This document shows positions 11,264-21,701 of a DNA stretch of 64,000 bases, piece after piece (the first letter of the stretch is position 1; each line of letters begins with the position of its first letter). Where the stretch lies: positions 620,001 to 684,000 of the forward strand of contig CP126195.1 in the NCBI GenBank assembly GCA_030272155.1. Direction: 5' to 3'. Made by a program: the position numbers and the translations under genes. This DNA is from Tetradesmus obliquus (lineage: Eukaryota; Chlorophyta; Chlorophyceae; Sphaeropleales; Scenedesmaceae). The notes beneath the pieces are model-generated. The model did no database searches, had not been told where the DNA came from, and worked only from the letters and a program-made list of their open reading frames with translations.

Positions 11264-12836
11264 AAGGCATTCGTTTGGTGTTGCAGCACAGCAGGATTGA
11301 TGCACCCGATGCATGCGGCTGGCGCCTGCAGCAGCTGAGGAACAGGAAGACAATGCTATGCATGAGATGAAAGTGGCTGTTGGCGTTACTGCTGCACAAG
11401 CAATGTTGTGCTGCTCTGTGAACCTTTGCAAATACTTATTTGGCAGAACGGCTGGGATCAAACGCGCATGCACAAACGTTGCTCCCGTACAATCAAACAG
11501 CTGGCATTCAAGCCAAGCTGTATCTGCTTTAATAGAGCGAAATCACACTACCATGCACTAGAACCCTGATGACAACAGCCTAGTCAAACTAACACCTGTC
11601 AGTCCTCATGATCCCTGCAGCACAAAACGTGCTTACCACTCGTGCAAGCTTTGGTGTGTTTGCACTTCTCTGGTCTGGTTGATTCAGTGTCGTTGTTGAG
11701 GCGCTTGCCTCCAGCAAAGGTTTAAACGTGCTTGCTGGCTTTGCTTTTCGGTGCTATGCCTCCACTCTCGATTTGGTGTAATGTCTGTCTTTGCTGGTGC
11801 TGTTGTGTACATTTTTAGGTTCCTCTGTGTTGATTTGAGGAATCAGGAGCTCAGCTACACTGTGTGGCACCGTGCCAGCTTTACTCTCAAGCTGTGCGAC
11901 AGCACCGACTGATCGCACCTCACAGTGTGCTTCTTGGTGAATTTCTGCAGCTGCAGCGTGCGGTGAAATCACATTGAATGCCCAATGAGCCTGTCATTGG
12001 CTCCCTGTCATTGGCTCCCCAACGGGCGAGGTTACTTCCAAAATGTGAATGGTGTTGGGGTGTTGGGGAGTATATGTGTAGGCCTGCTGTGTTTTGAGTC
12101 GGCCCGAGGGATTGAGTAATGGATTACAGCTGCTGTGACACTGCTGTGTACACAGCAACATGTTGTCCTTCCAGTGTGTGTGCTGAGTCAGCCCAACGGT
12201 TACATGTGAAGCTCACGAGATGACCAAGGGTCTGCAGCATTGAGACGTGATTGCACTAGAAAGAAATGCCGCATTTTTTACTACAAAAAGCGCCCGCAGG
12301 CAGTGTGGTGGTCCATCCAGTGCCATGTTGCTTTCTGCTAGTATACTAGGGAACGCTGGCCCAGTGGGTATGCAGCTGCTCGACTGGGATCATCTGTCGT
12401 CTTTAAGTAATAACAGCAGCTGTGACGCAAACTTGGCTGGATTATCTTCCTGCCAGTCAACAGCGTACTGACTTGGTGCATGTCAGCTGATATGGCCAGC
12501 TGACACTGATGTGCAGACTGCTGCCAGCAGTACACCCCTCAGGACCCACCTGACACACCCGCGACACTGACATGAGAGCAAATGCCAGACATGAAATTTG
12601 TTTTCTGCACGCTTCAATGCTCAATGCGCTGTACTAGCTCAGCTTCTGGTGTTCAGGACTGGTGTTCCGGACAAAGCACACCACCTGCTCCACTGCCTGC
12701 TGCCCGAAACCCTGAAGGCCGTTGCAGCACTTTAACAGCTTGAAGTTACACCATCTGATTATATATTTGTCCTCGCGGCAGTCGGTGTCTCGTTCAGCTG
12801 CTTTGCAAGTCCGAGCGTTAGACAAGGCAATTCGCC
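11264..12836. other. Intergenic, no gene supported
   Basis: No recognisable coding sequence. The segment CTGTCATTGGCTCCC occurs twice in tandem near 11990-12020. The stretch around 12260-12300 is locally AT-rich. The 3' part should contain the lipoyl synthase promoter. Confidence 0.45.
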
Positions 12837-15331
12837 ATGCACACGCAGCTGCAGCACTGTCGGCATGGCACAAGGACACAAAGCCATGTTGCCAGCATAC
12901 GACCGCAGCATGTAGCTCTAGACGGGCGGATCGTCCGGCCCAGGCTGCAGCAGCAGCTCAGCAGAGCAGCATCCACAGACACAGATGCAGCGCCCTCAGG
13001 AGATGCCTTCGCGGAGCTCGTCCGCATGGCAGTTGAAAAGGACCCCACACTAGCGCCCCTGGCGGAGCAGCACCTTAAGCAGCGCCAGCAGCAGCCTGCT
13101 GCTGCAGCAGCAGGCACAGCAACAAGCATGCTGGGCCCTTCATTAGCATCTTTGCCAAACTCAAGCAAGCCGCCTTGGCTGCGGCAGCGGGCTCCACAGG
13201 GAGAGAAGTATGGGCAGCTGTTTGAGCAGATGCGGGAGCTGAAGCTTGCTACTGTGTGTGAGGAGGCGCAGTGCCCTAACATTGGGGAATGCTGGAATGG
13301 AGATATGGGTGAGCCGCTGCAGCAGCAGCTGCTATAGCTTGCAGGAACATGGAGGTCAGGCAGATGTGCTCGTTGCAGCAGCATTAGCATGAGTAGCAGC
13401 AGCTTAGAGCTTGCAGGAACTGCAAGAGCGAGTAGATGTGCTTGCATGTTGCGGGCATCATGTAACAGCAGCATTCCATGCAGAGGCAGAGTTCAAAGGC
13501 AGCTTCCTTTGTTTGAGTTGTTTACTGGGTGCCGCATGCCGTCTGCAGCAGCCATGGGCTTAGGAGGGTACTCTTTTGTAGCTAAGCAGTAGCAGCACGG
13601 CGAGCTCCTTCACAGATTAGCAGCAGCACCAGCACCAGCACCAGCACCAGCACCAGCACCAGCACCAGCACCAGCACCAGCACAAGCACCAGCTGCAGCA
13701 GCAGCAGCAGCAGAAGGAGCAGCGGGTGGTCTGTTGGTGGAAGGTTGACCAACAAACATAACATGTTGGTGCCAATCCTGGCAGTCGCAGTCTCAACCCG
13801 GCTGTTGCGTGCAGCCATTGCTCTACAAGCCGAACCCTACCCTGTATGCAAGTAACTCTGCAACCCAGCTCTCAATCCTTGATGAAACCTGTCTGTCGAA
13901 TCAAGTTTGCACCAACAGCCACTGCCACCATCATGCTGCTGGGGGACACCTGCACGCGCAGCTGCCGCTTCTGTGCGGTCAATTTTGCACCTTGCCTAAA
14001 CCTTACAACGACCGTGCTGCCACATTGAACCTGCACATGCAGCCACCGCCACCATCATGCTGCTGGGCGACACCTGCACGCGCAGCTGCCACTTCTGCGC
14101 GGTCAACACTGCAGCTGTCCTAACATCAAAACACATCTGCCTGCTGCACTTCACCTGCCATTGCAGCCACCGCCACCATCATGCTGCTGGGTGACACCTG
14201 CACGCGCGGCTGCCGCTTCTGCGCGGTCAATACAGCGCGCACGCCGCCCCCAGCAGACCCCATGGAGCCGCGCAACACAGCAGAGGCAGTAGCAAGCTGG
14301 GGCGTGGGCTATGTGGTGCTGACAAGTGTTGATAGGGACGACATGCCAGATGGTGGCGCAGCACACTTTGCAGGTGGGCGAGTCGCTGGCTTGTTGGTGT
14401 CTATTAATTTTGTTCTTTATACTTTTGCGAGGTGCAACAGCTCATGCTGCAGAGGTGTTTACAGTGCTGTGGGGTTTGTTGATTTGACGTTGACCCATGG
14501 AGCCACGCAACACAGCAGAGGCAGTAGCCAGCTGGGGTGTGGGCTATGTGGTGCTGACGAGTGTGGACAGGGACGACATGCCAGATGGCGGTGCGGCACA
14601 CTTTGCAGGTGGGCTGGGGCTCTATGTTGTATGAATCTGGACTGCTCTGGAGTTGAAGCTAGCAACGGGTGCAACAGCTCCTTTTGCGTAGGTGTGTGCG
14701 ATTGGCTCTACACGCTCGTGCCATGCCAAATGACAACTGTTGCATTGTGTGCTTGACTGGTAATGGCTAGCCGCCACCACGGCCGTGTCAAAATCCGCTT
14801 TTTGCCAACTTCGCTGCTGCTGCTGGTGCTCCTCCTGCTGCCACGGCTGCTGCAGAAACCGTGCGTGAGCTGAAGCGCCGCAAGCCCTCCATCCTAGTGG
14901 AGTGCCTGACCCCATCATCTGCTCACCTGGCTGCCGCTGCTGCTGCCACTGCTGCTGCTGCCGCTGCCTGTGCATCAATACTTACAGAAACCGTGCGGGA
15001 GTTGAAGCGCCGCAAGCCCTCCATCCTGGTGGAGTGCCTGACCCCTGACTTCAGTGGCGACCTGGATGCAGTGCGGCTGCTGGCTAGCAGTGGGCTGGAC
15101 GTGTTTGCACACAACGTGGAGACAGTGGAGCGGCTGCAGAAGCGGGTGAGGTGCTGTTCAAACAGGTGTCAGGCACCCAGTGGGCCGGCGATTGTTGGGT
15201 GTGCATCAAGTGCTTGCCATCAGCCATTTGAAGGGCATGGTGCGTCGAGCGATTGTGTGCTGCGTGTTCATCTGCTGCTCGCGGTGCGTCACCCTCATCT
15301 GTATGCTTTGTTTTCCTAGCTAGCGTGCTGA

Positions 15332-15395
<64 letters not shown>

Positions 15396-16834
15396 ATTCA
15401 GGTGCGCGACCCGCGAGCCGGCTACATGCAGACGCTGTCTGTGCTGCGCGCCGCCAAGGAGGCCGGGGTGTACACCAAGAGCAGCATCATGCTGGGGCTT
15501 GGGGAGACAGAGGATGAGATCATCGACACCATGCTGGACCTCAAGGTGGGCGGCATGTTTGACCAAGTTTGACCACGCAGGTGTTATTGTGCATGTTAGA
15601 CCGAGTCGACTGCGCGTGTGTGAATTTGTGCGTGTCTCAAATGAACACCAAGAGCAGCATCATGCTGGGGCTGGGTGAGACAGAGGATGAGATAATTGAC
15701 ACCATGCTGGACCTCAAGGTGGGATATCGCTTGATGCTGCATGTTTGACCAAGTTTGACCAAGCATGTTTGAATGATTTGCCCGAGTTTATGTTCGGCCG
15801 TACATCTTTAACCTTTCGCATGCTGGCATGAACAGCAAGAGCAGCAGCATTGTGCTGGGGCTGGGTGAAACTGAGGATGAGATCATCGACACCATGCTGG
15901 ACCTCAAGGTGGGGCGCATGTTTGACCACAGTTGACCAGGTTTGACCAAGTTTGACCAAGCATGTTTGACCCTGCATGTTGGACCAAGTATTTTGGGGGC
16001 AGTACCTGCAGCCGACTGACACTCGCTGGCTTGCTGCTGCTGCAGCGGCGGCGGCTGCGGCGGCGGCTGCGTGTAAACGTCCATTGCTGTTCAATTCTGC
16101 GGCGTAAACATCTGCACGCTTAGTCAGTACCTGCAGCCTATTGACAAACCTGCCTGCTGCTGTTATCTTATTGTCTTGCTGCTGCAGGACTGTGGTGTGG
16201 ACATCTTTACGCTTGGGCAGTACCTGCAGCCCATTGAGACACACACTGGCCTGCTGCTGCTGCCGTTGCTGCTGCTGCTGCCTCATTTTCATGCTGCTGC
16301 AGGACTGCGGTGTTGACATCTTCACGCTTGGGCAGTACCTGCAGCCCACACCTAAGCACCTGCCTGTGGTGGAGATGGTGCCACCTGAGCAGTTTGAGTA
16401 CTGGCGGAGATATGGGGAGGAGGAAGTTGGCTTCAGGTGAGAGCGGTGGGCTGCTGTGCTTGTGCATGCTTGGTGGGGAAGAGGCTGCATTTATGTCAAA
16501 TGTCCCCTGAGGCGCTCTGAGTACTGGAGGAGGCCCTCCTCCATGATGGGCAGGAAGGAGTTGGAGTTTCAGGTGGAGAGAGGTTGACTGCTGTGCTTGT
16601 GCACGCTGCTCTGTTGGTGAGGCTGCATTTGGTGTGATACCATCTCAGCAGCCAAGCTCATTGCATAGAGGTGAACAGCTGCCCTGATGCTGCTACTGCT
16701 GCTGCTGCTGCTGCTGCAGGTATGTTGCGTCAGGGCCCATGGTGCGCTCCTCCTACAAGGCGGGAGAGTTCTTCCTGGAGGCAATGATCCACAGCGACAG
16801 GGACGCAGCGGCAGCAGCAGCAGCGCAGCGGTGA
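12837..16834 (+). CDS. LIP1P: Lipoyl synthase, plastid type, six exons
   Basis: This is a radical-SAM enzyme that inserts two sulfurs into octanoyl-ACP or octanoyl-E2 to make lipoyl groups for 2-oxoacid dehydrogenases and glycine cleavage. Exons: 12837-13308, 14167-14373, 14988-15145, 15402-15545, 16303-16436, 16720-16834; all have GT-AG junctions and phases that join without a break, giving 409 residues. A transit-like N-terminus precedes [12 protein letters not shown]. The auxiliary-cluster motif is [12 protein letters not shown], the radical-SAM motif is CTRGCRFC, and the C-terminal RSSY is present. [17 protein letters not shown] and CAVNT resemble plant plastid LIP1p more than the mitochondrial form. 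Between the exons lie about ten partial exon copies, annotated separately, which must be skipped. The N-terminal ATG is the first in a frame that stays open to the conserved domain. Confidence 0.95.
13622..13690. repeat. AGCACC hexanucleotide microsatellite in intron 1
   Basis: About eleven tandem CAGCAC/AGCACC units lie in lipoyl synthase intron 1, followed by a short CAG run. Upstream, around 13330-13450, a ~55-bp intronic segment (AGCTTGCAGGAAC...) is imperfectly duplicated. Confidence 0.85.
13918..14105 (+). repeat. Two 5'-part echoes of lipoyl synthase exon 2
   Basis: Two copies of the acceptor and first ~65 bases of exon 2 lie upstream of the real exon, starting at 13918 and 14042. Each begins after an AG acceptor and encodes [14 protein letters not shown]. 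The real exon has CTRGCRFC; the echoes read CTRSCRFC and CTRSCHFC, so the radical-SAM motif has drifted. Neither echo has the exon's 3' part or donor. Confidence 0.9.
14495..14612 (+). repeat. 3'-part echo of lipoyl synthase exon 2
   Basis: This is a near-identical copy of the last ~115 bases of exon 2 ([20 protein letters not shown] to DGGAAHFAG), including its GGTGGGC donor, downstream of the real exon. It lacks the CxxxCxxC part and has no acceptor of its own. Confidence 0.9.
14856..14916 (+). repeat. 5'-part echo of lipoyl synthase exon 3
   Basis: A copy of acceptor plus first ~55 bases ([20 protein letters not shown]) upstream of the real exon 3, which begins at 14988. It diverges after the Pro codon and has no donor. 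Confidence 0.9.
15642..15912 (+). repeat. Two 3'-part echoes of lipoyl synthase exon 4
   Basis: Two copies of the last ~75 bases of exon 4 ([18 protein letters not shown] then LDLK), each with its GTGGG donor, at about 15645-15720 and 15828-15906. The downstream intron pieces (GTTTGACCA, itself repeated) were duplicated with them. In the second copy SSIM became SSIV. Confidence 0.9.
16090..16240 (+). repeat. Two 5'-part echoes of lipoyl synthase exon 5
   Basis: Copies of the acceptor-side ~50 bases of exon 5 ([14 protein letters not shown]) at about 16090-16145 and 16189-16240, upstream of the real exon at 16303. The more distal copy is the more diverged ([14 protein letters not shown]) and has lost its clean acceptor. 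Confidence 0.85.
16503..16590 (+). repeat. Degenerate 3'-part echo of lipoyl synthase exon 5
   Basis: A diverged copy of the exon 5 tail and donor (GAGTACTGG ... GTTGGAGTTTCAGGTGGAG) downstream of the real exon 5. It carries internal insertions. Confidence 0.65.
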
Positions 16835-16895
16835 CACAGCCAGGACCTGTACAGGCATGTCTGCTGCTGTGGTGTGGCAAAAGCAGCAGCAGCAG

Positions 16896-16962
16896 CAAGG
16901 GAGTTCTGTCTGGAGGCAATGATCCACAGCGGCAGGGATGCGGCAGCAGTTCAGCGGTGACA
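16896..16962 (+). repeat. Terminal-exon echo of lipoyl synthase exon 6
   Basis: A copy of the C-terminal coding end (LEAMIHSGRDAAA) including the TGA and following ACAC, placed after the real stop at 16834. It shows that echoes are not confined to introns. Confidence 0.85.
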
Positions 16963-17199
16963 CTACGAGATGCGCACAGCCATGGCTGCCGGGCTGGTTT
17001 AGTGGCAGAAACAGCAGCACCAATGGCATAGTCATGCCTGCTGCTGCGGAGTGTCAGTACAGCTGCACAGCAACAGTGTTGGCAGGAGCAGCGATTGGGT
17101 TTGGGTGCGATGAGAAAACATTGGACACTGTCATTTTTGCAGCCATGGCCTTGTGTAGCGCTCAAACCATACGTTGGCTGTAATATCATTTAAGAATCC

Positions 17200-17680
17200 C
17201 CGCAGTTCTGGCCGTGATTTTGCACCGTCTCGCAGCAGGCGCGACGGATTGTTGCATTGAAGCCCGTACGCCAGCAAACAGCCAGTGTGCGCCCACCGTG
17301 ATAGCATCACAGCCTCAAGGTCTTTCATGATGCAAGGCACAACCGTGCGGCTGAGGGATCCACTTTCAGCACCCATGGGCAAATGAAGACTCTTCATGTG
17401 TGGCAGATATGATATCTGCCACACAGGCAGCAAAGGAAGCGCCACAGCCCCTGGCATTTGCAAACTTTGAGAGATGCGGCATCTCTCCTCAAACCAAAGC
17501 AATGCCGGGCACTACCGCCACGCCAGCTATGCTGTGCTGCGTCTGCTCCACCAGCGTGTCCCGCACGCCGCCAAAAGGCCAGTGTGCGCCTGCCATCACA
17601 GCCTCAACCTCTTTCACGGTGCGGGGCACAACCATGAGGCTAAGCAAGCCGCTTTCAGTATCACTGATTAAATGGGCATT
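17200..17680 (-). repeat. Two 3'-part echoes of prolidase exon 12
   Basis: The copy at about 17668-17489 encodes [20 protein letters not shown] and continues to its own stop after GIALV, closely parallel to the real end (GIAVA). A second copy near 17375-17290 is degenerate (ESGSLSRTVVPCIMKDLEAV). Both lie downstream of the real stop at 17752. Confidence 0.85.
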
Positions 17681-17751
17681 TGCAGATGTACCTGCCACAC
17701 AGACAACGATGGAAGCGCCACAGCCGCTGGCATATGCAGATGCGTATGCCT

Positions 17752-19559
17752 TTACGCTACAGCAATGCCGGGCACTGCCACAACGCCAGCTATGCTGTTC
17801 TGCGTCTCATCAACCGGCGTGTCCCGCACGCCGCCAAACGGCCAGTGTGCGCCCGCCATCACAGCTTCGATCTCCTTCACGGTGCGGGGCACATCTGTCA
17901 GGCTGAGCGAGCCGCTTTCAGTGACAACCACGTTGTCTTCGATGCGTACTCCGCCCATAGACATGAAAGGCTGGATGGCTTCCTTCACAAGGAACTTGCT
18001 GTGCACGGGGTCCTGCATAGGCAGCGAGCAGACATGCAGGTTGACGCATGCAAGGTGCTTTGGGCAGGGTGTACGGACATGCAGGTTAGCACGTGCAAAG
18101 TGCTTTGGAGCAGGGTGTACGGGCCCATGGCCATGAAGGGCTGGATGGCTTCTTTCACGAGGAACTTGCTGTGCACGGGGTCCTGCATATGCATGAGGAA
18201 CAACAAGGACAGCATGTTTAGGTCCTAATTAGGACGTGAAGATAAGGTTTGATGTCTGATGCGCCGACTTGGTTGTGCACCCCTAAAACCCCTGGCACTA
18301 GGGAGTCCGGTGCCTGTGGCGGACACCAGTCTATGAGAGCTGTATGGTCTGTCTGATGTTGCATACACACATGCCATGCAGTGCAGAACAGCCACAGCAG
18401 CAGCTGTCCTGCAAGCACTGCATGCGGTCACAAACATGCCCAGCCGCTGCTTGCCTCACCTCAAATGCTGGCAGCAGCAGCACTGGGTTGAAGTAGCAGC
18501 CTGGCTCCACAGTAATATGATCATGCCTTGGGGCACTGAGCATTGCAGGTTCAGCGAGTATATTAAGAAATCGCCACCCTCACCTCAAATGCTGGCAGCA
18601 GCAGCACTGGGTTGAAGTAGCAGCCTGGCTCCACAGTGATGATCATGCTAGCAACCGCGCTGAGCATCACAAGTACAACCAGTGATCAAACACACGCCAC
18701 CCTCACCTCAAATGCTGGCAGCAGCAGCACCGGGTTGAAGTAGCAGCCGGGCTCCACAGTGATGATCATGCCAGCCTCCAGCTGCCGCGCAGTGCGCAGG
18801 CTCTTGTAACCGGGCCGCTGCAGCAGCAGACAAGCAGCAGTTGTTTTGTTATGACAGTTACTGTCTGCAGTCACTGCAGCTGCCGTGCAGTGCGCAGGCT
18901 CTTGTAGCCGGGCCGCTGCAGCGGCAGACATGCAGCAATTGCGTTGTTACGGCAATATTGTTTGCAGTCACTGCAGCTGCCTCACAGTGCGCAGGCTTTT
19001 GTAGCCGGGCTGCTGCAGGCAGCAGACATGCAGCAGCAGTGTTGGTTGCGCTGCAAGTCACGCTACCCAGCAGCCAGGCATGCCTGGCACGTCTGCGCAG
19101 AAGACACCTTTTTTTGTTATCAGTGGGAGCAAAACCCTACTGGCTGGCCATACACAGCAAACAAGCGAACCCCTTTTCGGGTCGTGGCTAGCACATGCGA
19201 CACGCTCGCTGCACCGGCTGCACTCAGCAGACGCAGAGCATCATAAGGACCACAGCACACAACCAATCGCGGAAGAGGGGTTGCATAGCTGCCGGTGCAG
19301 TAGCTTAAATCAGTGGCATCGTGTCAAGAATGGCAAATGTTGCCAGCGCAGCAAGCCTACCTGGGTGCGCTCAGGGAAGCCGTCACCGTAGCCACCCACA
19401 TCGTGCGTGTCAATGCCGATCAGGTGGCCCAGGCCTGGCAGCAGTGGCAGCAGCAGCAGCGGCGGCGGCAGCAGCGGCAACAGCAGCAGGCAGCGGCATG
19501 CTGAGTGAGTGCGTGTTGATGCCGATGAGGTGGCCCAGGCCTGTCAGCAGCAGCAGCAG

Positions 19560-19597
<38 letters not shown>

Positions 19598-21663
19598 GCA
19601 GCAGCAGCAGGCAGCGACATGCTGAGTCAATGTGTGTCGATGCCGATGAGGTGGCCCATGCCTAGCAGCAGGAGCAGCAGCAGCAGGCAGCAGCAGCAGC
19701 AGCAGCAGACAGCACCAGGCTGAGTGAGTGTGTGTTGATGCCAATCAGGTGGCCCAGGCCTGGCAGCAACAGGCAAGACGAAGCAGCAGGCACAGCTGCT
19801 GTCACTTACACGCAAACTGTTGTCGGTATATGTATCATCCACGACAGCTGTGTCGCGACATATGCGCTACACTGCCAGCTGTGCCATGCTGCGCTCACCG
19901 TGTGGCATGAACAGACCTCCCACCTCCGCTGCGATCATCTCCTCAATGTCACCCTGCAGCAGGAGCAGCAGCAGCAGCAGCAGCAGCAGCGGCAGCAACA
20001 AAACATGTGCAACGCGTAACAGCGCGGATGTGTACAGGTTGAATTTCAGCACGCCCACAGCAGCCAACATTGCATGCTGTGGCACCGCACCAGAAGTACT
20101 TGTGTTCATACGACACGGAATGGGCGATGTTTTCAGTCAGCGTGGCTGCATCAGCCCCAGCACGATGTACTGCGCGAGGATGTCATGTGTGGTCTGTATA
20201 CTGCTCCAACATATGTGTGTTCTGCTACTAGTAGTATACTTGTGCTAAGTTGTGCTCTGCCAATTCACTACATAATTGAGGAACACCCTCAGCACCACCC
20301 CCAGCCCAGCACCCCACCTGCAGCAGACCGCCAGCTGCCAAGCCCCCAATGATCTTCCTGTAGGCCAGCGTGTGCAGATCAGGCCAGGACACTCCTGGTG
20401 CCATGGCAGCGATCACGCTGCGGTGCGCGTCCAGCACTGCGTTGTACAGCAGCGCCTGCTGCGGCGTGAACTTGCCGTTGACTGGCCAGCTGCAGGTGAT
20501 ATCTGCAGCATAATGAGTGCAGCAGAGGGGAGACACAGCAGTGGACGCAATTGAGTATTTGATTTCAGAGCCATGCGTGCGGCAGCTGTCATGATGTCTG
20601 CAGAAGTCCTGCTGCAGACGAGCGCTGTGAACTTGCCGTTGACTGGCCAGCTGCAGGTGATGTCTGCAGCAGCGCAAGTATAAGTACAGGAGAGGGCCAA
20701 CACAGCAGTGGAGGCTGCTGAGTAAGAGGACTCCAGAAACCATGCGAACGGCAGCCATCAACAATGCATGCACAAGTTCTGCTGCAGACAAGTGGGGTGC
20801 ACGTGCCATTGACTGGCCAGCTGCAGGTGATGTCTGCAGCGCAATGGTTGTAGCAGCGGGCAAAACACAGCAGTGGAGGCGGCTGAGTAAGAATACTCCA
20901 GCAGCCATGCGTGCAGCAGCCGTAAACAATGTCTGCACGTTGAGCTGCAGACGAGCGGGGTGAACTTGCCGTTCACTGGCCAGCTGCAGGTGATGTCTGC
21001 GGCAGTGCAGCAGGATGGACAAACGGCGGTTAAAAAACATTTGCTTTATATAATGAACATGTAGGCAAACAAATGCCAAACATGGTCAACCATCTACAAT
21101 GACATTTGAAGTATTGAGTCAGAAGTGAATGGAAAAAAACACCTGCTGTGGCTGAGTACACCATATCCAAAGATGTCCATGCAACGCACCTGACCCGTAT
21201 CTGTAGTACTCGCAGCCCATGTCGAACAGCACCAGGTCGCCATCCCGCATCTGCGCGTCGTTAGGCGCGCCGCCGTGGCCGTAGTGCAGCACGGCACCGT
21301 TGGAGCCGGAGGCAGCGATGCAGGTGTAGCCTGCGGCGGCAGCAGCAGCAGCAGATGCAGCAGCGTGGCTCTATACTGCTGTGAGCCTGCCGGTGCAGCA
21401 CAGCGCTGTTGGAGCCGGAGGCAGCATGCAGGTGTAACTTGCGGCAGCAGCAGGATAAAATCACATGAATTTGAGGGTCCGCTGGTGCAGCACTCTGGTG
21501 CTGCAGCAAATGCAGAGGCATCAGCTTTGATAGGTAAGCTGCCAGTGGTGTGACGGCCAGAAGCTTGCGAAAGAAGTTCTGCGCTGCCGTCTTGCAGTTG
21601 CCACACCAGCGCTGCTGTATCCCCTGTGCTGCATTGTTGCTTCCACTGCCTGCTCTACTCTTG

Positions 21664-21701
<38 letters not shown>

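Noticed and set aside
15330-15395. CTG run before lipoyl synthase exon 4 as coding polyLeu/polyAla
   Set aside because: It sits in the intron, directly before a TTCAG acceptor; the exon phases match only if it is removed.
19420-20999. CRISPR-like regular repeats
   Set aside because: The repeats are exon fragments with splice acceptors, have coding homology to the adjacent exon, and the spacers are related intron sequence.
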